Assembly: GCF_000787835.1 (NCBI RefSeq) | Contig: NZ_BBPP01000003.1 | Span: forward strand, 163,411 to 227,410 | DNA from: Streptacidiphilus melanogenes | Lineage (GTDB): Bacteria; Actinomycetota; Actinomycetes; Streptomycetales; Streptomycetaceae | DNA: 64,000 nucleotides | Direction of reading: 5' to 3' | Shown here: positions 43,815 through 53,500 of the stretch, in pieces | How the letters are laid out: each line of letters starts with the position of its first letter | Numbering within the stretch: position 1 is the first letter of the stretch | Notes under the pieces: generated by a model | What the model saw: only the letters and a program-made list of their open reading frames with translations | The model's database searches: none | Told to the model about the DNA's origin: nothing | Position numbers and translations under genes: made by a program

Positions 43815-44939
43815 TCAAGGCGGCGCCTGCTGCGCGTCGACGCGTCGGACGGCGAGCAGCGCCGCGTCATCGCCGAGGCGGCCTCTGCAGTAGGCGAGGA
43901 GGTCTCGACGCAGGTGGTCGACGAGCGCCTCCGGAGTCGAGGACGCCCAGCGTGCCGCGCGCTCGTCGAGCGGATAGAAGGTCCCGTCGCCGTTCCGCGC
44001 CTCGGTTACGCCGTCCGTGTGGAGCAGCAGCGTGTCGTCACCCGGAAAGTCGATGGTCCAGACCGTGCGTGCGCCCGCAGCGGTCGCCTGGACGCCGAGG
44101 GGCGGCGCCGTCTCGGCCTCGTCCAGCGTCGTCACCCGGCCGTCCCGCAGCACGAGCGGCGGCGGGTGACCACAGTTCGTCAGCCGCGCCAGCGGCTCGT
44201 CGTCGGGGATCTCCAGCAGCAGCGCGGTGATGAAGTGCTCGCCGGTCTCGTCGCCGCTGTCCGCGAAGTCGACCAGGTACCGGTCCACGTGCTGGTCGAG
44301 GATCTCCGCGAGCTCGGCCAGGTTGCCACAGCGTGCGGCGACCAGCCGGAACGCGCTGAGCAGCAGGGCCGCCTCACCGACCGCGGCGAGGCCCTTCCCG
44401 CGCACGTCGCCGATCATGATGCGGGTCCCGCCCATGGTGCGGGTGGCGGTGAACAGGTCGCCGCCGATGTGCGTCTCGTCCTCCGCGGCGAGATACACGG
44501 TGGCGATCCGCAGCGGGCCGATCCGGTCCGGCAGCGGCCGCAGCAGGGCCTGCTGGGCGGCCTCGGCCACCGACTGCGCCCGCGCCAGCTGCCGACTGTG
44601 CCGTTCCCGCACCACGGCGAAGAGCACGATCAGGGCCGAGAGCACGGCGAGCCCGCCGATCTGCGCCAGGTGGTTGCTCGTGGTGAGCCCGCCGTGGAAG
44701 ACGGCGATGATCACGTGTGCCGCCACCGCGAGCGCCCCGATTGCGGCCGTGGTCCTGGGCCCGGCGAACGAGAGGGTCACCGCGGGCGCGATCACCAGGA
44801 GCGGACCGAGATGGACGTCCGCGGGGGAGCGGATGCCGACCACGGTGATCAGCACGATCAACGTGAGCGGGACGAGCAGCAGCGGCCAGTTCCTCCGCCC
44901 GAGTCCCTGCTCCCTGGGCCACCGAAACCGGACATCCAT
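43815..44939 (-). CDS. Membrane SpoIIE-type PP2C phosphatase
   Basis: 374 residues from ATG 44939. Three to four transmembrane segments (about 18-100), a coiled linker with R-E-R-H-S-R-Q-L-A-R-A-Q, then the SpoIIE domain with I-G-G-D-L-F-T, I-G-D-V-R-G-K-G, T-N-C-G-H-P-P-P, L-H-T-D-G-V-T-E-A and the final D-D-A-A-L-L-A-V. Such proteins dephosphorylate anti-sigma-factor antagonists. No such partner lies adjacent. Confidence 0.92.
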   Translation of the reverse strand: MDVRFRWPREQGLGRRNWPLLLVPLTLIVLITVVGIRSPADVHLGPLLVIAPAVTLSFAGPRTTAAIGALAVAAHVIIAVFHGGLTTSNHLAQIGGLAVLSALIVLFAVVRERHSRQLARAQSVAEAAQQALLRPLPDRIGPLRIATVYLAAEDETHIGGDLFTATRTMGGTRIMIGDVRGKGLAAVGEAALLLSAFRLVAARCGNLAELAEILDQHVDRYLVDFADSGDETGEHFITALLLEIPDDEPLARLTNCGHPPPLVLRDGRVTTLDEAETAPPLGVQATAAGARTVWTIDFPGDDTLLLHTDGVTEARNGDGTFYPLDERAARWASSTPEALVDHLRRDLLAYCRGRLGDDAALLAVRRVDAQQAPP

Positions 44940-45067
44940 GCCCCCACTCTGCCCCGACCCGAACCGGCCCGCACGCGCTCCCACCTGCACGGTCGCGGGT
45001 GCGTCGCGGCCCTTGGCCGACCTTGGCCGATGTCGGTCCCGACCGGGCGTCACGGCACCGGTTGGCG

Positions 45068-46303
45068 TCACCTCCAGTCGAAGCGGTACGCGCGGTAGGT
45101 GTTCACCCCCGCCGGGAACTCGGCGCTGAAGAGCAGCGCGCCGGAGGCGCCGAACTCCGAGACGTAGGGCAGCGAGCCCCAGCCGACGACCAGCGCGCCG
45201 TCGCGCAGCGTCTGCGCGTTGCCCTGGGACGAGGCGCTGAGCCCCGAGGGCTGCGCGACCGAGCGAACCAGGGTGGCGGTGTGCGTGCGCGGGTCCAGGC
45301 GGACCGTGTCGACGCGGCTGTAGGGGAGCTCCGAGAGCGCGCCGGTGCCGGTGTTGGCGATGCCCGCCGACTCGTTGTCGAAGAAGCTGTACAGGTTGTG
45401 GCCGAGCGGCTCGGGGTCGTGCTGCCAGGCGAAGAGCGTCCGGGCCGTGTTCAGGCGCTGGCCTGGTGCGGCGGCCGGCTCGAACGAGCTCGCCCTGCCG
45501 CCGAGCTGCCAGCGGATCGCGCCGGTGCGGCGGGAGACGTCGTAGGTGGTCCAGGTGTTGCGCGCGTCGACCAGCAGGCTGCCGTCGGTGTCCTGCTTGA
45601 CCGCGTTGACGTGGAACCAGTCCCACGGGGTGGCGGAGGAGGCCGGCAGCGGCTGCTCGCTCTGCGCGTACGGGACGTGGTCGGCGGCGCTCCACTCGAA
45701 GAGGACCCTGCCGGTGCGGATGTCGACCTCCTGGACCACGCCGTCGATCACCTTCTGGTCCGCCGGGCCGCCGATGGACCGCAGGTCGGCGGTCGTCTGC
45801 TGGTAGGCGAGGATCAGCGCGGTGCCCTGCGGGGTGATCAGGAACTCGTGCCCGTCGGCGGCGTAGCCGTTCCCGGCCCGCACCTCGGCGACCTTCTGGT
45901 AGCGGTCGTTGTAGACGTAGTCGACGCCCTGACTCACCCCGCCGAGACCGCTGCCCTGCCACCAGGTGAGGACGGGCCGTCCGCGGTAGGTCTGCTTGCG
46001 GAAGTCCGCGGCCTCCTGCCCGGCGGGCACGGCGTGCGACCAGACGACCCTGCGGCCGTCGGCACTGAGGATCTCCACGCCGCTGGCGTACGCCGGTTTG
46101 GCGGACGAGGGCGCGACGAAGAGGTCGCCGCCCCGGGCGGCGCCGGGCTTGTCCGTCAGCACGGTGAGGGAGGGGAGCGGGAGTGTCGTCGTCTCCGGTC
46201 CGTGCGCCGTCCTGGCGGAGGCGGTCACCGGCAGGGCGGTGGCGAGGGCGGCGGCCGTGGCGGCGACCGCGAGGACGCGGGTGGTCCAACGGTTCTTGGG
46301 CAT
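45068..46303 (-). CDS. Secreted arylsulfotransferase-like (ASST) protein
   Basis: 411 residues. Signal peptide (M-P-K-N-R-W, cleavage after A-S-A). A beta-propeller with recurring W/Y-D blades follows: V-D-Y-V-Y-N-D-R-Y-Q, D-G-H-E-F-L-I-T-P-Q-G-T, D-W-F-H-V-N-A-V, W-Q-H-D-P-E-P and G-N-A-Q-T-L. The two His positions (H-E-F and H-V-N) match the usual active-site histidines of aryl-sulfate sulfotransferases. Enzyme activity is not proven by this. Confidence 0.82.
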   Translation of the reverse strand: MPKNRWTTRVLAVAATAAALATALPVTASARTAHGPETTTLPLPSLTVLTDKPGAARGGDLFVAPSSAKPAYASGVEILSADGRRVVWSHAVPAGQEAADFRKQTYRGRPVLTWWQGSGLGGVSQGVDYVYNDRYQKVAEVRAGNGYAADGHEFLITPQGTALILAYQQTTADLRSIGGPADQKVIDGVVQEVDIRTGRVLFEWSAADHVPYAQSEQPLPASSATPWDWFHVNAVKQDTDGSLLVDARNTWTTYDVSRRTGAIRWQLGGRASSFEPAAAPGQRLNTARTLFAWQHDPEPLGHNLYSFFDNESAGIANTGTGALSELPYSRVDTVRLDPRTHTATLVRSVAQPSGLSASSQGNAQTLRDGALVVGWGSLPYVSEFGASGALLFSAEFPAGVNTYRAYRFDWR

Positions 46304-46646
46304 GCGAGATCCTTGATTCGGGCGGCCCGCGGCAAGGCGCGGGCAGGCAGGGGTGCGCGCCGCGCGGATGGGCGCGGGGCACGGTGCGCGCGGTGCGCAA
46401 GGGGGCAGCTGGGAAGTGACGTGATGTGACGTCAGAAAGCGCGAAGGACGTTCACGCGGGTGCTCAGCAGCCGCGACAGGCAGCGGAACAGACCCGCAGG
46501 AGGTCGATGTGACCCCGCGTGGTCAAGGCGATTCGGCGCTGCTCCATGGCCGGGAGGCTAGCAGGCACAACAGACGGCGGGTCAACGTCCGTCCGGATCT
46601 TGAGAGCAGTGTTGCGACGACATGTCGGCCGCGTCGCGTCCCGCTG
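46304..46646. promoter_or_regulatory. Gap upstream of ASST gene with repeated GTGACGT
   Basis: 343 bp without a gene. GTGACGT occurs at 46416-46422 and 46426-46432, ten bases apart (one helix turn), and the second copy is part of the palindrome TGACGTCA (46427-46434). It lies about 115-130 bp upstream of the leftward ASST start and could be an operator. Nothing else was identified. Confidence 0.35.
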
Positions 46647-47042
46647 TCAGACGGGGGTCACGTGGGCGGCGACGACGCGCCACCCGCCCTCGTCCGAATG
46701 GACCCAGGTACGGGTGTACCGCACGCGCGCGCTGAACTCCTGCCCGTCCAACGTCCCGCCGACCAGGCCGAGGAACCACGTGACACCCGTCGTCCCCACG
46801 ACCAGGACCGCCAACTCCTCCTCGTCGACCCGACCGAGCCGCTGCCGACCGCTCCTCTGGATCTCCAGGTCGTCCTTCTTGCTGTACAGACGACCGTCGG
46901 GTCCGGTGAAGACCAAACGGTCGTCCAGCAGCAGCTCCAGCGCATCTGCGTCAGCAGCGAGCTGCGCCGCCTGAAGTCGACGCTCGGCCGAGCGCAGATC
47001 CGCTGTCAGTCCACCGGTCTCATCGCTGCCCACACACCTCAC
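46647..47042 (-). CDS. DUF4440/NTF2-like protein
   Basis: 131 residues. A helical start (L-R-S-A-E-R-R-L-Q-A-A-Q-L) is followed by D-D-R-L-V-F-T-G-P-D-G-R-L-Y-S-K-K-D-D, R-Y-T-R-T-W and a final G-W-R-V-V-A-A-H-V-T-P-V. This is the SnoaL-like DUF4440 pattern. Small, soluble, unknown substrate. Confidence 0.8.
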   Translation of the reverse strand: MRCVGSDETGGLTADLRSAERRLQAAQLAADADALELLLDDRLVFTGPDGRLYSKKDDLEIQRSGRQRLGRVDEEELAVLVVGTTGVTWFLGLVGGTLDGQEFSARVRYTRTWVHSDEGGWRVVAAHVTPV

Positions 47043-47164
47043 GCTACCTGCGCCGTCCCACCGGCGCTATCGGCTCTCTGGCCAGCTCAGGAAACACCTC
47101 GCGGACGAGGGGATGCTCAGACTCCACGAGAGGAGACGGTATCCGGGCAGGCGGGCACGGTGTG

Positions 47165-47794
47165 TCAGATCGGGAAGGCGAGGGTCGCCTGTTCACCCTC
47201 GTTCGGCGAGCGAGCAGGCTCCGCCGGGTGTTCACGCGGCAGGTCGGTTGCCGGCTGCGTGGGTTCGTGCAGCTCGCAGAGGCCCAGGATGAGGTCGTCG
47301 AAGTCGGGGAACTCCCGTTCGGCTGCCTCGATGAGGGCCAGGCCGGGCCTGCGGCGGTCTGGAGCGAAGCGTTCGGCGATCGCCGTCAGGGTCGGGTGCG
47401 GGTGGGAGGGGCGCTCGCGTTCGCGTAGGTCGGCGGCGTCGTAGGGGCCCAGGCCGTCCGCGAGGACCCACAGGAAGTCGTCGAGGTTGCGGGCGACCAC
47501 GCCCGTCTCGCCCTCGGAGCCGAGGAAGACCACCGGTTGTTCGACGAGCGGCTGGTCCTGGCGCGTCAGCCAGAAGGCGGCGTAGCCGCCCGTGCCGTCC
47601 TGGCCGAAGACACGGAAGGCGTCGCCGTGCAGAGCCGGGTTACGAGCCCAGGCACGGAGCCAGCCGGTGGTCTCGGCCGCCGAGAGGAAGGCCTCGAAGG
47701 GTTCGAAGTCCAGCCCGTCCTCGTCGTAGGTGAGCGTGACCGCCATCGCGGCGGCGAGTGCGGCAGGGAACTGTCGGTCATCATCGGACGTCAC
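47165..47794 (-). CDS. SUKH-like hypothetical protein
   Basis: 209 residues, no signal. The segment G-D-A-F-R-V-F-G-Q-D-G-T-G-G-Y-A-A-F-W, V-V-F-L-G-S-E-G-E and A-R-N-L-D-D-F-L-W-V-L resembles SMI1/KNR4-type proteins of streptomycetes. The C-terminal 30 residues are Pro/Glu-rich. It is divergent from the LAL regulator across 65 bp. Confidence 0.65.
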   Translation of the reverse strand: MTSDDDRQFPAALAAAMAVTLTYDEDGLDFEPFEAFLSAAETTGWLRAWARNPALHGDAFRVFGQDGTGGYAAFWLTRQDQPLVEQPVVFLGSEGETGVVARNLDDFLWVLADGLGPYDAADLRERERPSHPHPTLTAIAERFAPDRRRPGLALIEAAEREFPDFDDLILGLCELHEPTQPATDLPREHPAEPARSPNEGEQATLAFPI

Positions 47795-47859
47795 GTGGAC
47801 ACGCTAGCGCCGGGAACCGACAGCGACGCTTTCTCCAAAAGGTCAGTAATGTGCCGTAC

Positions 47860-50655
47860 ATGACGGACAAGCTGCAGGACATCGGTCGGTTTCGGCCTCG
47901 CGGGGCGGCCGGTGGTGCGGCTTCACTGATCGGGCGCGACACGGAGGTTCAGGCGCTGGTGGCTGCGGTGACCGGCCTGGAGGGTGGGGCCGGAGGGCGC
48001 GCGGTCGGCGTGGTCGGGGAGCCGGGGATCGGCAAGAGCGCGTTGTTGTCGGAGGTCGTCGGCCGTGCCCGGGCCGCCGGTATGGCGGTGTGCGCGGTCC
48101 GGGGGCGGGGGGCGGGCCGGAGTTCGACGGCGGGCGTGCGGCGGCTGCCGGGCGTGGCGGAGCTCGCGGCACGGGCGGCTGAAGGGACGCCGCTGCTGGC
48201 CGCGCTGGACGACCTGCATCGGGTCCCCGACGACGAACTCCCCGCCGTCGACCACCTCCTCGAGGTCGCAGGCACGGGTCCGGTGCTCTGTCTCCTGGCC
48301 TACCGGCAGCGCCAGGTTTCCCCCGCGCTGGCCGAGGTCCTCGCGCACGCGGCGTCGGCCGGGGTGCTGGACGTGTGGACCCTGCCGCCGCTCGCTGCGG
48401 AGCGGGCCAAGGAGCTGCTGGGCGAGCACCCGCGCGCCGACGAGGTCGTGCGCGAGGCGATGGGCAATCCGCTGTACCTGAAGGCGCTCAGCGGAGCCGA
48501 GGAGGTCCGCGCCCAGGCGGGCACGGCCGTGCTCGGGGAGTTGGCGGGCCTCGACGCGGACGCGCTCGTCGTGCTGCAGGCCGCGGCGGTCCTCGGCGAG
48601 CCGTTCCGGCCGGAGCTGGTGGCCGAGGTCGCGGAACTGGACGGCACCGCGACCGGCCGGGCGCTCGACCGCCTCGCCGCCCTCGACCTGCTGCGCCCCT
48701 GCGAACCCGCCGCGCTACTGGAGCTGCGCCACCCGGCGCTCGGGGAGATCCTCTACCAGCAGGTCGAGCCCGGTCGGCGCCACGCCCTGCACCGGCGGGC
48801 CGAGTCCGCCCTGGCCGAACGGACGGCCGCCTACGCCACCCGTGCCCGCCACGTCGTCCGCGCGGCCGACCCGGAGCAGCCCGAGCACGTCACCGTCCTG
48901 ATGACCGCCGCTCGCGACGTGCTCTACAGCGCCCCCGCCGAGGCGGTCGGGTTCCTGCGGGCGGCCCTGCCGCTGCTCCGGGAGGGCCAGGACCACTGGC
49001 ACGAGGCGCACGTGCTGCTCGCCCGGGCCCAGCTGCTGGCGGGCGACGCGTCCGAGAGCCGCGCCCTGCTGGACTCCCTCCGGGCCACCGTCGCCGGAGC
49101 GCCGGCCGAGGCGACGGTGCTGCCGGAGTCGAGTCGCGCCGAACGACGTCTCGGCCGCTTCAGCGAAGCCGGGGCACTTGCCCGTTCGGGACTCGCGGCC
49201 CTCGCGGACCGGGACTCCGCGACCGCCGCGGCCCTGCACATCGAACTGGCCGACTACGCCTACGACCTGCAGGACTTCGACATGTCCCGGGACCACGCCG
49301 AGACCGCGGCGGCGATCGCACGCCGCCACCTCGACCGAGTCGGCGAGGCCCAGGCAATGGGCCAGGCCGCACTCGCGAGCCTGTACACCCGCGACCAGGA
49401 CACCGCGCAGGCCAGAGCCACGGCGGCGGCCGAGCTCATCGACGCGTCGCCGGACGGCGCCCTGCTGACCAATCTGGACGCGGTCCTCCAAGTGGGCCTC
49501 ACCGAAGGGGTGCTGGGACGGCTCGACGCGTCGCAGCGCCACCTGGCGCGGGCTGCGGAGCTCTCCCGGCGGACCGGGCAGAAGCACGTCGAGCACTCCG
49601 TCCTCACCGTGCTGGCGAACGCCCAGGCGCGTTCGGGGAACCTGCGCGGCGCACTGGCCACCCTCGACGAGAGCGGCAGACGCGGGGGTGGGGGGACGGA
49701 ACCCTCGGCGCAGGCCATCGCGAACATGCTCCGGGCCGAGATCCTCCACTGGCTCGGCGACTCCGGCTCGGGCGGCTCCGAATCGGCCGGCTCCGGACCG
49801 CGGAGCGGTGCCGCGGAGGTCGAGGCCGCCGCCGGCCGCGCCCTGGCGATCGCGTCCGGGTCCCCGGCCGCCTGGGCCGTCTCGGTCCGCTGCTTCCACG
49901 CCGAGCTGGTGCTGCACAACGGCGACCCGGCGCGGGCCCGTTGGCTCCTGCTGGACGCCGTGGGCGGTGAGGAGGACCTGCCCCGACTCACCGTGTGGCG
50001 CAAGCCCCGCTGGTGCGACACCCTCGCCGAGGCGGCGCACGCGACCGGCGATCCGGCCTCGGTCGAGCACTGGGCGCGACTCGCCGAACGGTGCCACGAG
50101 GAGCTCCCGTCCGCCGGACGCCACGGGTTCGCCCTCCGGGCCCGGATGCGCGCCCACGCGGCGCAGGGCGCCGTCGACGCGGCCCTGCGCAGCGCCGAGG
50201 AGGCGATGGCGGACTTCACGGGCAGCGGCGAGCGGATCGAGCTGTGCCGGACGCTTCTTGCGGCGGCTGCCCTGTCCCTCGACGCCGGGCGTCTCGCGGG
50301 CGTGGCGGACTGGTTGGACCGGGCCGCCTACCTGGCCGAGCAGTGCGGCTCGGGCCGCCTGGCCGACGATGTCGCCCGTCACCGCCGCCGGCTTGCCGGA
50401 GCGGCCGCGCCGGTGCGCGCTCCCGAGGCGCCCGCGGCGCAGCTCACCGCACGCGAACGGCAGATCGCGGACCTGGTCAGCACGGGGTTGACCAACAGTC
50501 AGATAGCCCAGCGCCTGGTCCTGAGCGTCCGGACCGTCGAGACCCATCTCGGGCAGGTCTACCGCAAGCTGGGCATCGCGAACCGCGCCAGCCTGACGCG
50601 GACCATGCTGACCGGGGGCGGCGGCCCGACGCCCAGCGAGCCCCGCGGAACCTAG
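47860..50655 (+). CDS. LAL-type (large ATP-binding LuxR) regulator
   Basis: 931 residues from ATG 47860. An N-terminal AAA/STAND ATPase (L-I-G-R-D-T-E, Walker A G-E-P-G-I-G-K-S, weak Walker B L-L-A-A-L-D-D-L) is followed by about 550 residues of TPR-like helices. The C-terminal LuxR helix-turn-helix starts at L-T-A-R-E-R-Q-I-A-D-L-V and ends Q-V-Y-R-K-L-G-I. Such regulators integrate an unknown signal with ATP binding, often for antibiotic or sugar genes. It ends 45 bp from the convergent kinase. Confidence 0.93.
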   Translation: MTDKLQDIGRFRPRGAAGGAASLIGRDTEVQALVAAVTGLEGGAGGRAVGVVGEPGIGKSALLSEVVGRARAAGMAVCAVRGRGAGRSSTAGVRRLPGVAELAARAAEGTPLLAALDDLHRVPDDELPAVDHLLEVAGTGPVLCLLAYRQRQVSPALAEVLAHAASAGVLDVWTLPPLAAERAKELLGEHPRADEVVREAMGNPLYLKALSGAEEVRAQAGTAVLGELAGLDADALVVLQAAAVLGEPFRPELVAEVAELDGTATGRALDRLAALDLLRPCEPAALLELRHPALGEILYQQVEPGRRHALHRRAESALAERTAAYATRARHVVRAADPEQPEHVTVLMTAARDVLYSAPAEAVGFLRAALPLLREGQDHWHEAHVLLARAQLLAGDASESRALLDSLRATVAGAPAEATVLPESSRAERRLGRFSEAGALARSGLAALADRDSATAAALHIELADYAYDLQDFDMSRDHAETAAAIARRHLDRVGEAQAMGQAALASLYTRDQDTAQARATAAAELIDASPDGALLTNLDAVLQVGLTEGVLGRLDASQRHLARAAELSRRTGQKHVEHSVLTVLANAQARSGNLRGALATLDESGRRGGGGTEPSAQAIANMLRAEILHWLGDSGSGGSESAGSGPRSGAAEVEAAAGRALAIASGSPAAWAVSVRCFHAELVLHNGDPARARWLLLDAVGGEEDLPRLTVWRKPRWCDTLAEAAHATGDPASVEHWARLAERCHEELPSAGRHGFALRARMRAHAAQGAVDAALRSAEEAMADFTGSGERIELCRTLLAAAALSLDAGRLAGVADWLDRAAYLAEQCGSGRLADDVARHRRRLAGAAAPVRAPEAPAAQLTARERQIADLVSTGLTNSQIAQRLVLSVRTVETHLGQVYRKLGIANRASLTRTMLTGGGGPTPSEPRGT

Positions 50656-50700
50656 GACAACTCTCCTGTTAGCGGCTCTCCTGATGGCGGCGGCGTGAGG

Positions 50701-52383
50701 TCACTGCATGACCGGGGTGTTGCCGTTCATGCCGAAGCGGGGCGAGCACTTCTCGTCGGACTGGGCGCCGATCTTCCAGACGCAGATCCACATCGCGTGG
50801 CCGGCGTCCGGGAGGAAGTTCGTCTTCGCGGCGCCGAAGGAGGCCGCGAAGCTGAACGCTGTGCCGCCGGGGCTGCGGTAGAGCACGGCCTGGCAGCTGT
50901 CGCCCATGGAGGTGTTGACCACGCCTGCGAGGTCGCCTGAGCCGTCGCTGTCCAGCCAGGCGGAGCAGGCGGCGTCGTTGGCGTACCAGTCGGTGTCCGC
51001 CTCGGAGCCGCGGACCTGTGTGGTGTCGTCGCCGCCGTTGATGCCGCTGATGGACGACGCGGTGGGGCTGGGGCCGGGCACGGGCGGAGCGCTGGTCGGG
51101 CCCGGGCCAGGGCCGGGGTTCGACGTCGAGCCGGGCACGCCCGGTGGGGTGGTCACGCCGCCGGTGACGCCACCCGTGCCGCCGGTGACACCTGTGCCGT
51201 TGTTGGGGCCCGCCGGGACAGTCGGGAGTCCTGGCGATGCGGAGGCGGACCTCGCGGGGGAGGAAGCGCTGCGGCTCGGGCTCGCGGAGGACGACTGCGT
51301 GGTCCGGCCGACGGGTTGGAGGGCGTCCGTCGCGCCGCCGGACGACCGCGCGTTGCCGTTCTGTGGAGCCGTGGGTGCGAAGACCACGAAGGCGGCGACG
51401 GCGGCCAGGGCGACCAGGACGGCGGTCGGCACAAGAATCATGCGGGTGCGGCGGCGTGGCAGGCGGACGGTGGTGGGTTCCGGATCCGGTTCCGGGTCCT
51501 GGTCCGGCGGCGGGACGGTGTCCATCTTGCTGACCGGAGTTGCGGCGAAGTCCCGTCGCACGGCGATGCGTGCCGTGACCTCGGACGGCCAGGAGGGGGA
51601 CGGATCCGACAGGTGCTCCCGGGCGGCCTCGGCCAACTCGTGCGCAGTGCTGCGGGCTTGGGGGTTGGCGACGAGACAGGACGCGACGAGGGCGGCGAGG
51701 TCGGCGTCCACGGCGCGCAGCGGCTCGACGTCCGGGAGGACGCCGGGTGTGCGACCCGAGGCCGCGTAGAGCAGGAGTGCCCCGAGGCCGTAGACGTCCG
51801 CGGGCGCGCCCACGGTGTCGTCCCCGGACTGCTGTTCTGGCGCCGAGAAGCCCTGGGTTCCGTAGCTGCCGCCGCTCTTGGTGAGCCTTGCCTGGTCGGC
51901 GGCGCGCGCGATGCCGAAGTCGATCAGCTTCACGCCATCGCGGACCAGCATTACGTTGCCGGGCTTCACGTCGCGGTGCACGATGCCGGACTCGTGCACG
52001 GCGTGCAGTTGCGCGGCCGCCTCGGCCAGCAGCAGCCAGAGCGCCTCGGCGGGCAGTGGGCCGCGCAGCCTGACGGCTTCGTCGACGGTGAGTCCGGGCA
52101 CGTACTCGGTGGCGAACCAGGGGCGTTCCGCGGTGCCGTCGCTCGCCAGCACCCGCGGCCCGACCCCGACTGGAACCCGGTAGAGGATGCCGACCTCGCG
52201 CTCGAAGCGTTCGCTCGTGACCAGTCGCGCCCTGACGCGTTTGACGGCGGCGTGGCCCCGGTCCGACACGCCGAGGTAGACCTCGCCCATGCCGCCGGTG
52301 CCGAGCACGCCTATGACGGTGAAGCTGCCGATCTCCCGCGGGTCGTCCGGACCGAGCGGATCGGCGATCGTGCTGTCCAACAT
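50701..52383 (-). CDS. Membrane Ser/Thr protein kinase
   Basis: 560 residues. Kinase domain 20-275: Gly loop G-T-G-G-M-G-E-V-Y-L-G, ATP Lys in A-A-V-K-R-V, catalytic H-R-D-V-K-P-G-N and D-F-G in L-I-D-F-G-I-A. A Pro/Asp-rich juxtamembrane region and one transmembrane helix (about 325-345) lead to a Ser/Pro/Gly linker and an extracellular domain with Cys (D-A-A-C-S-A-W, M-W-I-C-V-W). It is divergent from an FHA-domain gene, a likely substrate or reader of its phosphorylation. Confidence 0.94.
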   Translation of the reverse strand: MLDSTIADPLGPDDPREIGSFTVIGVLGTGGMGEVYLGVSDRGHAAVKRVRARLVTSERFEREVGILYRVPVGVGPRVLASDGTAERPWFATEYVPGLTVDEAVRLRGPLPAEALWLLLAEAAAQLHAVHESGIVHRDVKPGNVMLVRDGVKLIDFGIARAADQARLTKSGGSYGTQGFSAPEQQSGDDTVGAPADVYGLGALLLYAASGRTPGVLPDVEPLRAVDADLAALVASCLVANPQARSTAHELAEAAREHLSDPSPSWPSEVTARIAVRRDFAATPVSKMDTVPPPDQDPEPDPEPTTVRLPRRRTRMILVPTAVLVALAAVAAFVVFAPTAPQNGNARSSGGATDALQPVGRTTQSSSASPSRSASSPARSASASPGLPTVPAGPNNGTGVTGGTGGVTGGVTTPPGVPGSTSNPGPGPGPTSAPPVPGPSPTASSISGINGGDDTTQVRGSEADTDWYANDAACSAWLDSDGSGDLAGVVNTSMGDSCQAVLYRSPGGTAFSFAASFGAAKTNFLPDAGHAMWICVWKIGAQSDEKCSPRFGMNGNTPVMQ

Positions 52384-52581
52384 CAGCGGGTCCCCCGGCT
52401 GCTTGCGCCCACGGCGGGCAGGCTATCAGCAAGTTCACTGCCAACATGGCGCGTTGACAGCCCTGACGTCGGCGTGTGGGGGACTTCGCACAGGTCTGAC
52501 ACCAGTGCTTCGCATCCTGTGTGAGGACCGGTCCCCACGGTGCGTTCGTACACTGGCGCGAGCCGAACCGGAGGAAGTGAC

Positions 52582-53376
52582 ATGGCGTCAGGAACCTTTC
52601 CACCCCAGATGCTGCCACCCGGCAGTCCCGCCGACCGAGTGCCGTCGGCGCCGCCGGGAACGATCTTCGTTTTGGGTCCGGAGGGCGGGTATGCAGTGCC
52701 GCCGCGCCGGTACACGTTGCTGTTCGGGCGCGACCGCGAGGACGTGCACGTGCCGGTCGGCGTCGACGACCCGACGGTCAGCCGTCGGCACGGCGTCTTC
52801 ACCTGCACGGGCGCGGACAGCGACTGGTGGTTGGTCAACACCGGAAACCTCCCGATCGAACTGCCCGACGGCGTGCTGATGCTCACCGGGCACAAGCGCA
52901 TCCTCCAGGCCGGGTACACCCCGCTGGTGATCAACTCGTCCAAGCAGCGCTCCCATCTGGTGGAGGTCCGTCTGGTGGACGAGGACGACCGGCACCCCCG
53001 CTCCACGAGCAGCGCGGAGACCGTGGACCCCGAGACGGTCTACGAACTCTCCCCGCAGGAGCGGCTCGTGCTCACCGCGCTCTCCAGGCGCTACCTGGAG
53101 GGCCACGACGCGTTCCCGCTCCCGCTCCCGTGGGAGGACACCGCGCGGCTGGTCAACGCCTCGCCGTACGTGACCAAGTCCTGGACGCACAAGTCGGTCG
53201 CGAACACGGTCGAGGACGTGCGCGAGCGGCTGCACCGCCGGGGCGTGCGGGGCCTGCTGCGCGACGAGGTCGGCGAGCCGGTCGGCGCGACGCTCAGCGT
53301 CAACCTGATCAGGGAGCTGCTGAAGACGGCGACGCTCAGCGCGCAGGACCTGGAGCTGCTGGCCGAGCAGGACTGA
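52582..53376 (+). CDS. FHA-domain protein with C-terminal winged-helix-like region
   Basis: 264 residues from ATG 52582, with GGAGGAAG upstream. The FHA domain spans about 45-125 (L-L-F-G-R-D, V-S-R-R-H-G-V-F, W-W-L-V-N-T-G-N), with the Arg, Ser and His that bind phosphothreonine. Residues 165-250 look like a DNA-binding-type helical domain (E-R-L-V-L-T-A-L-S-R-R-Y-L, K-S-V-A-N-T-V-E-D-V-R-E-R-L). With the divergent kinase it could form a phospho-dependent switch. Confidence 0.88.
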   Translation: MASGTFPPQMLPPGSPADRVPSAPPGTIFVLGPEGGYAVPPRRYTLLFGRDREDVHVPVGVDDPTVSRRHGVFTCTGADSDWWLVNTGNLPIELPDGVLMLTGHKRILQAGYTPLVINSSKQRSHLVEVRLVDEDDRHPRSTSSAETVDPETVYELSPQERLVLTALSRRYLEGHDAFPLPLPWEDTARLVNASPYVTKSWTHKSVANTVEDVRERLHRRGVRGLLRDEVGEPVGATLSVNLIRELLKTATLSAQDLELLAEQD

Positions 53377-53406
53377 CTGAGCGGCCGTCGGGATGCCGGA
53401 CGGCAG

Positions 53407-53463
53407 CAGGGCCCTCTGGCGGCTTGTCGGGCATACCCGCCCTTCGAGCTGCCAGGGGCCCTG
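53407..53463. terminator. Imperfect hairpin terminator
   Basis: CAGGGCCCTCTGGC (53407-53420) pairs with GCCAGGGGCCCTG (53451-53463): 8 bp, a one-base bulge, then 5 bp. It lies between the convergent FHA and DUF4185 genes. Confidence 0.65.
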
Positions 53464-53500
53464 TTGTCATGTCAGGGTGGTCATGGTCAGGTTCGGCACG

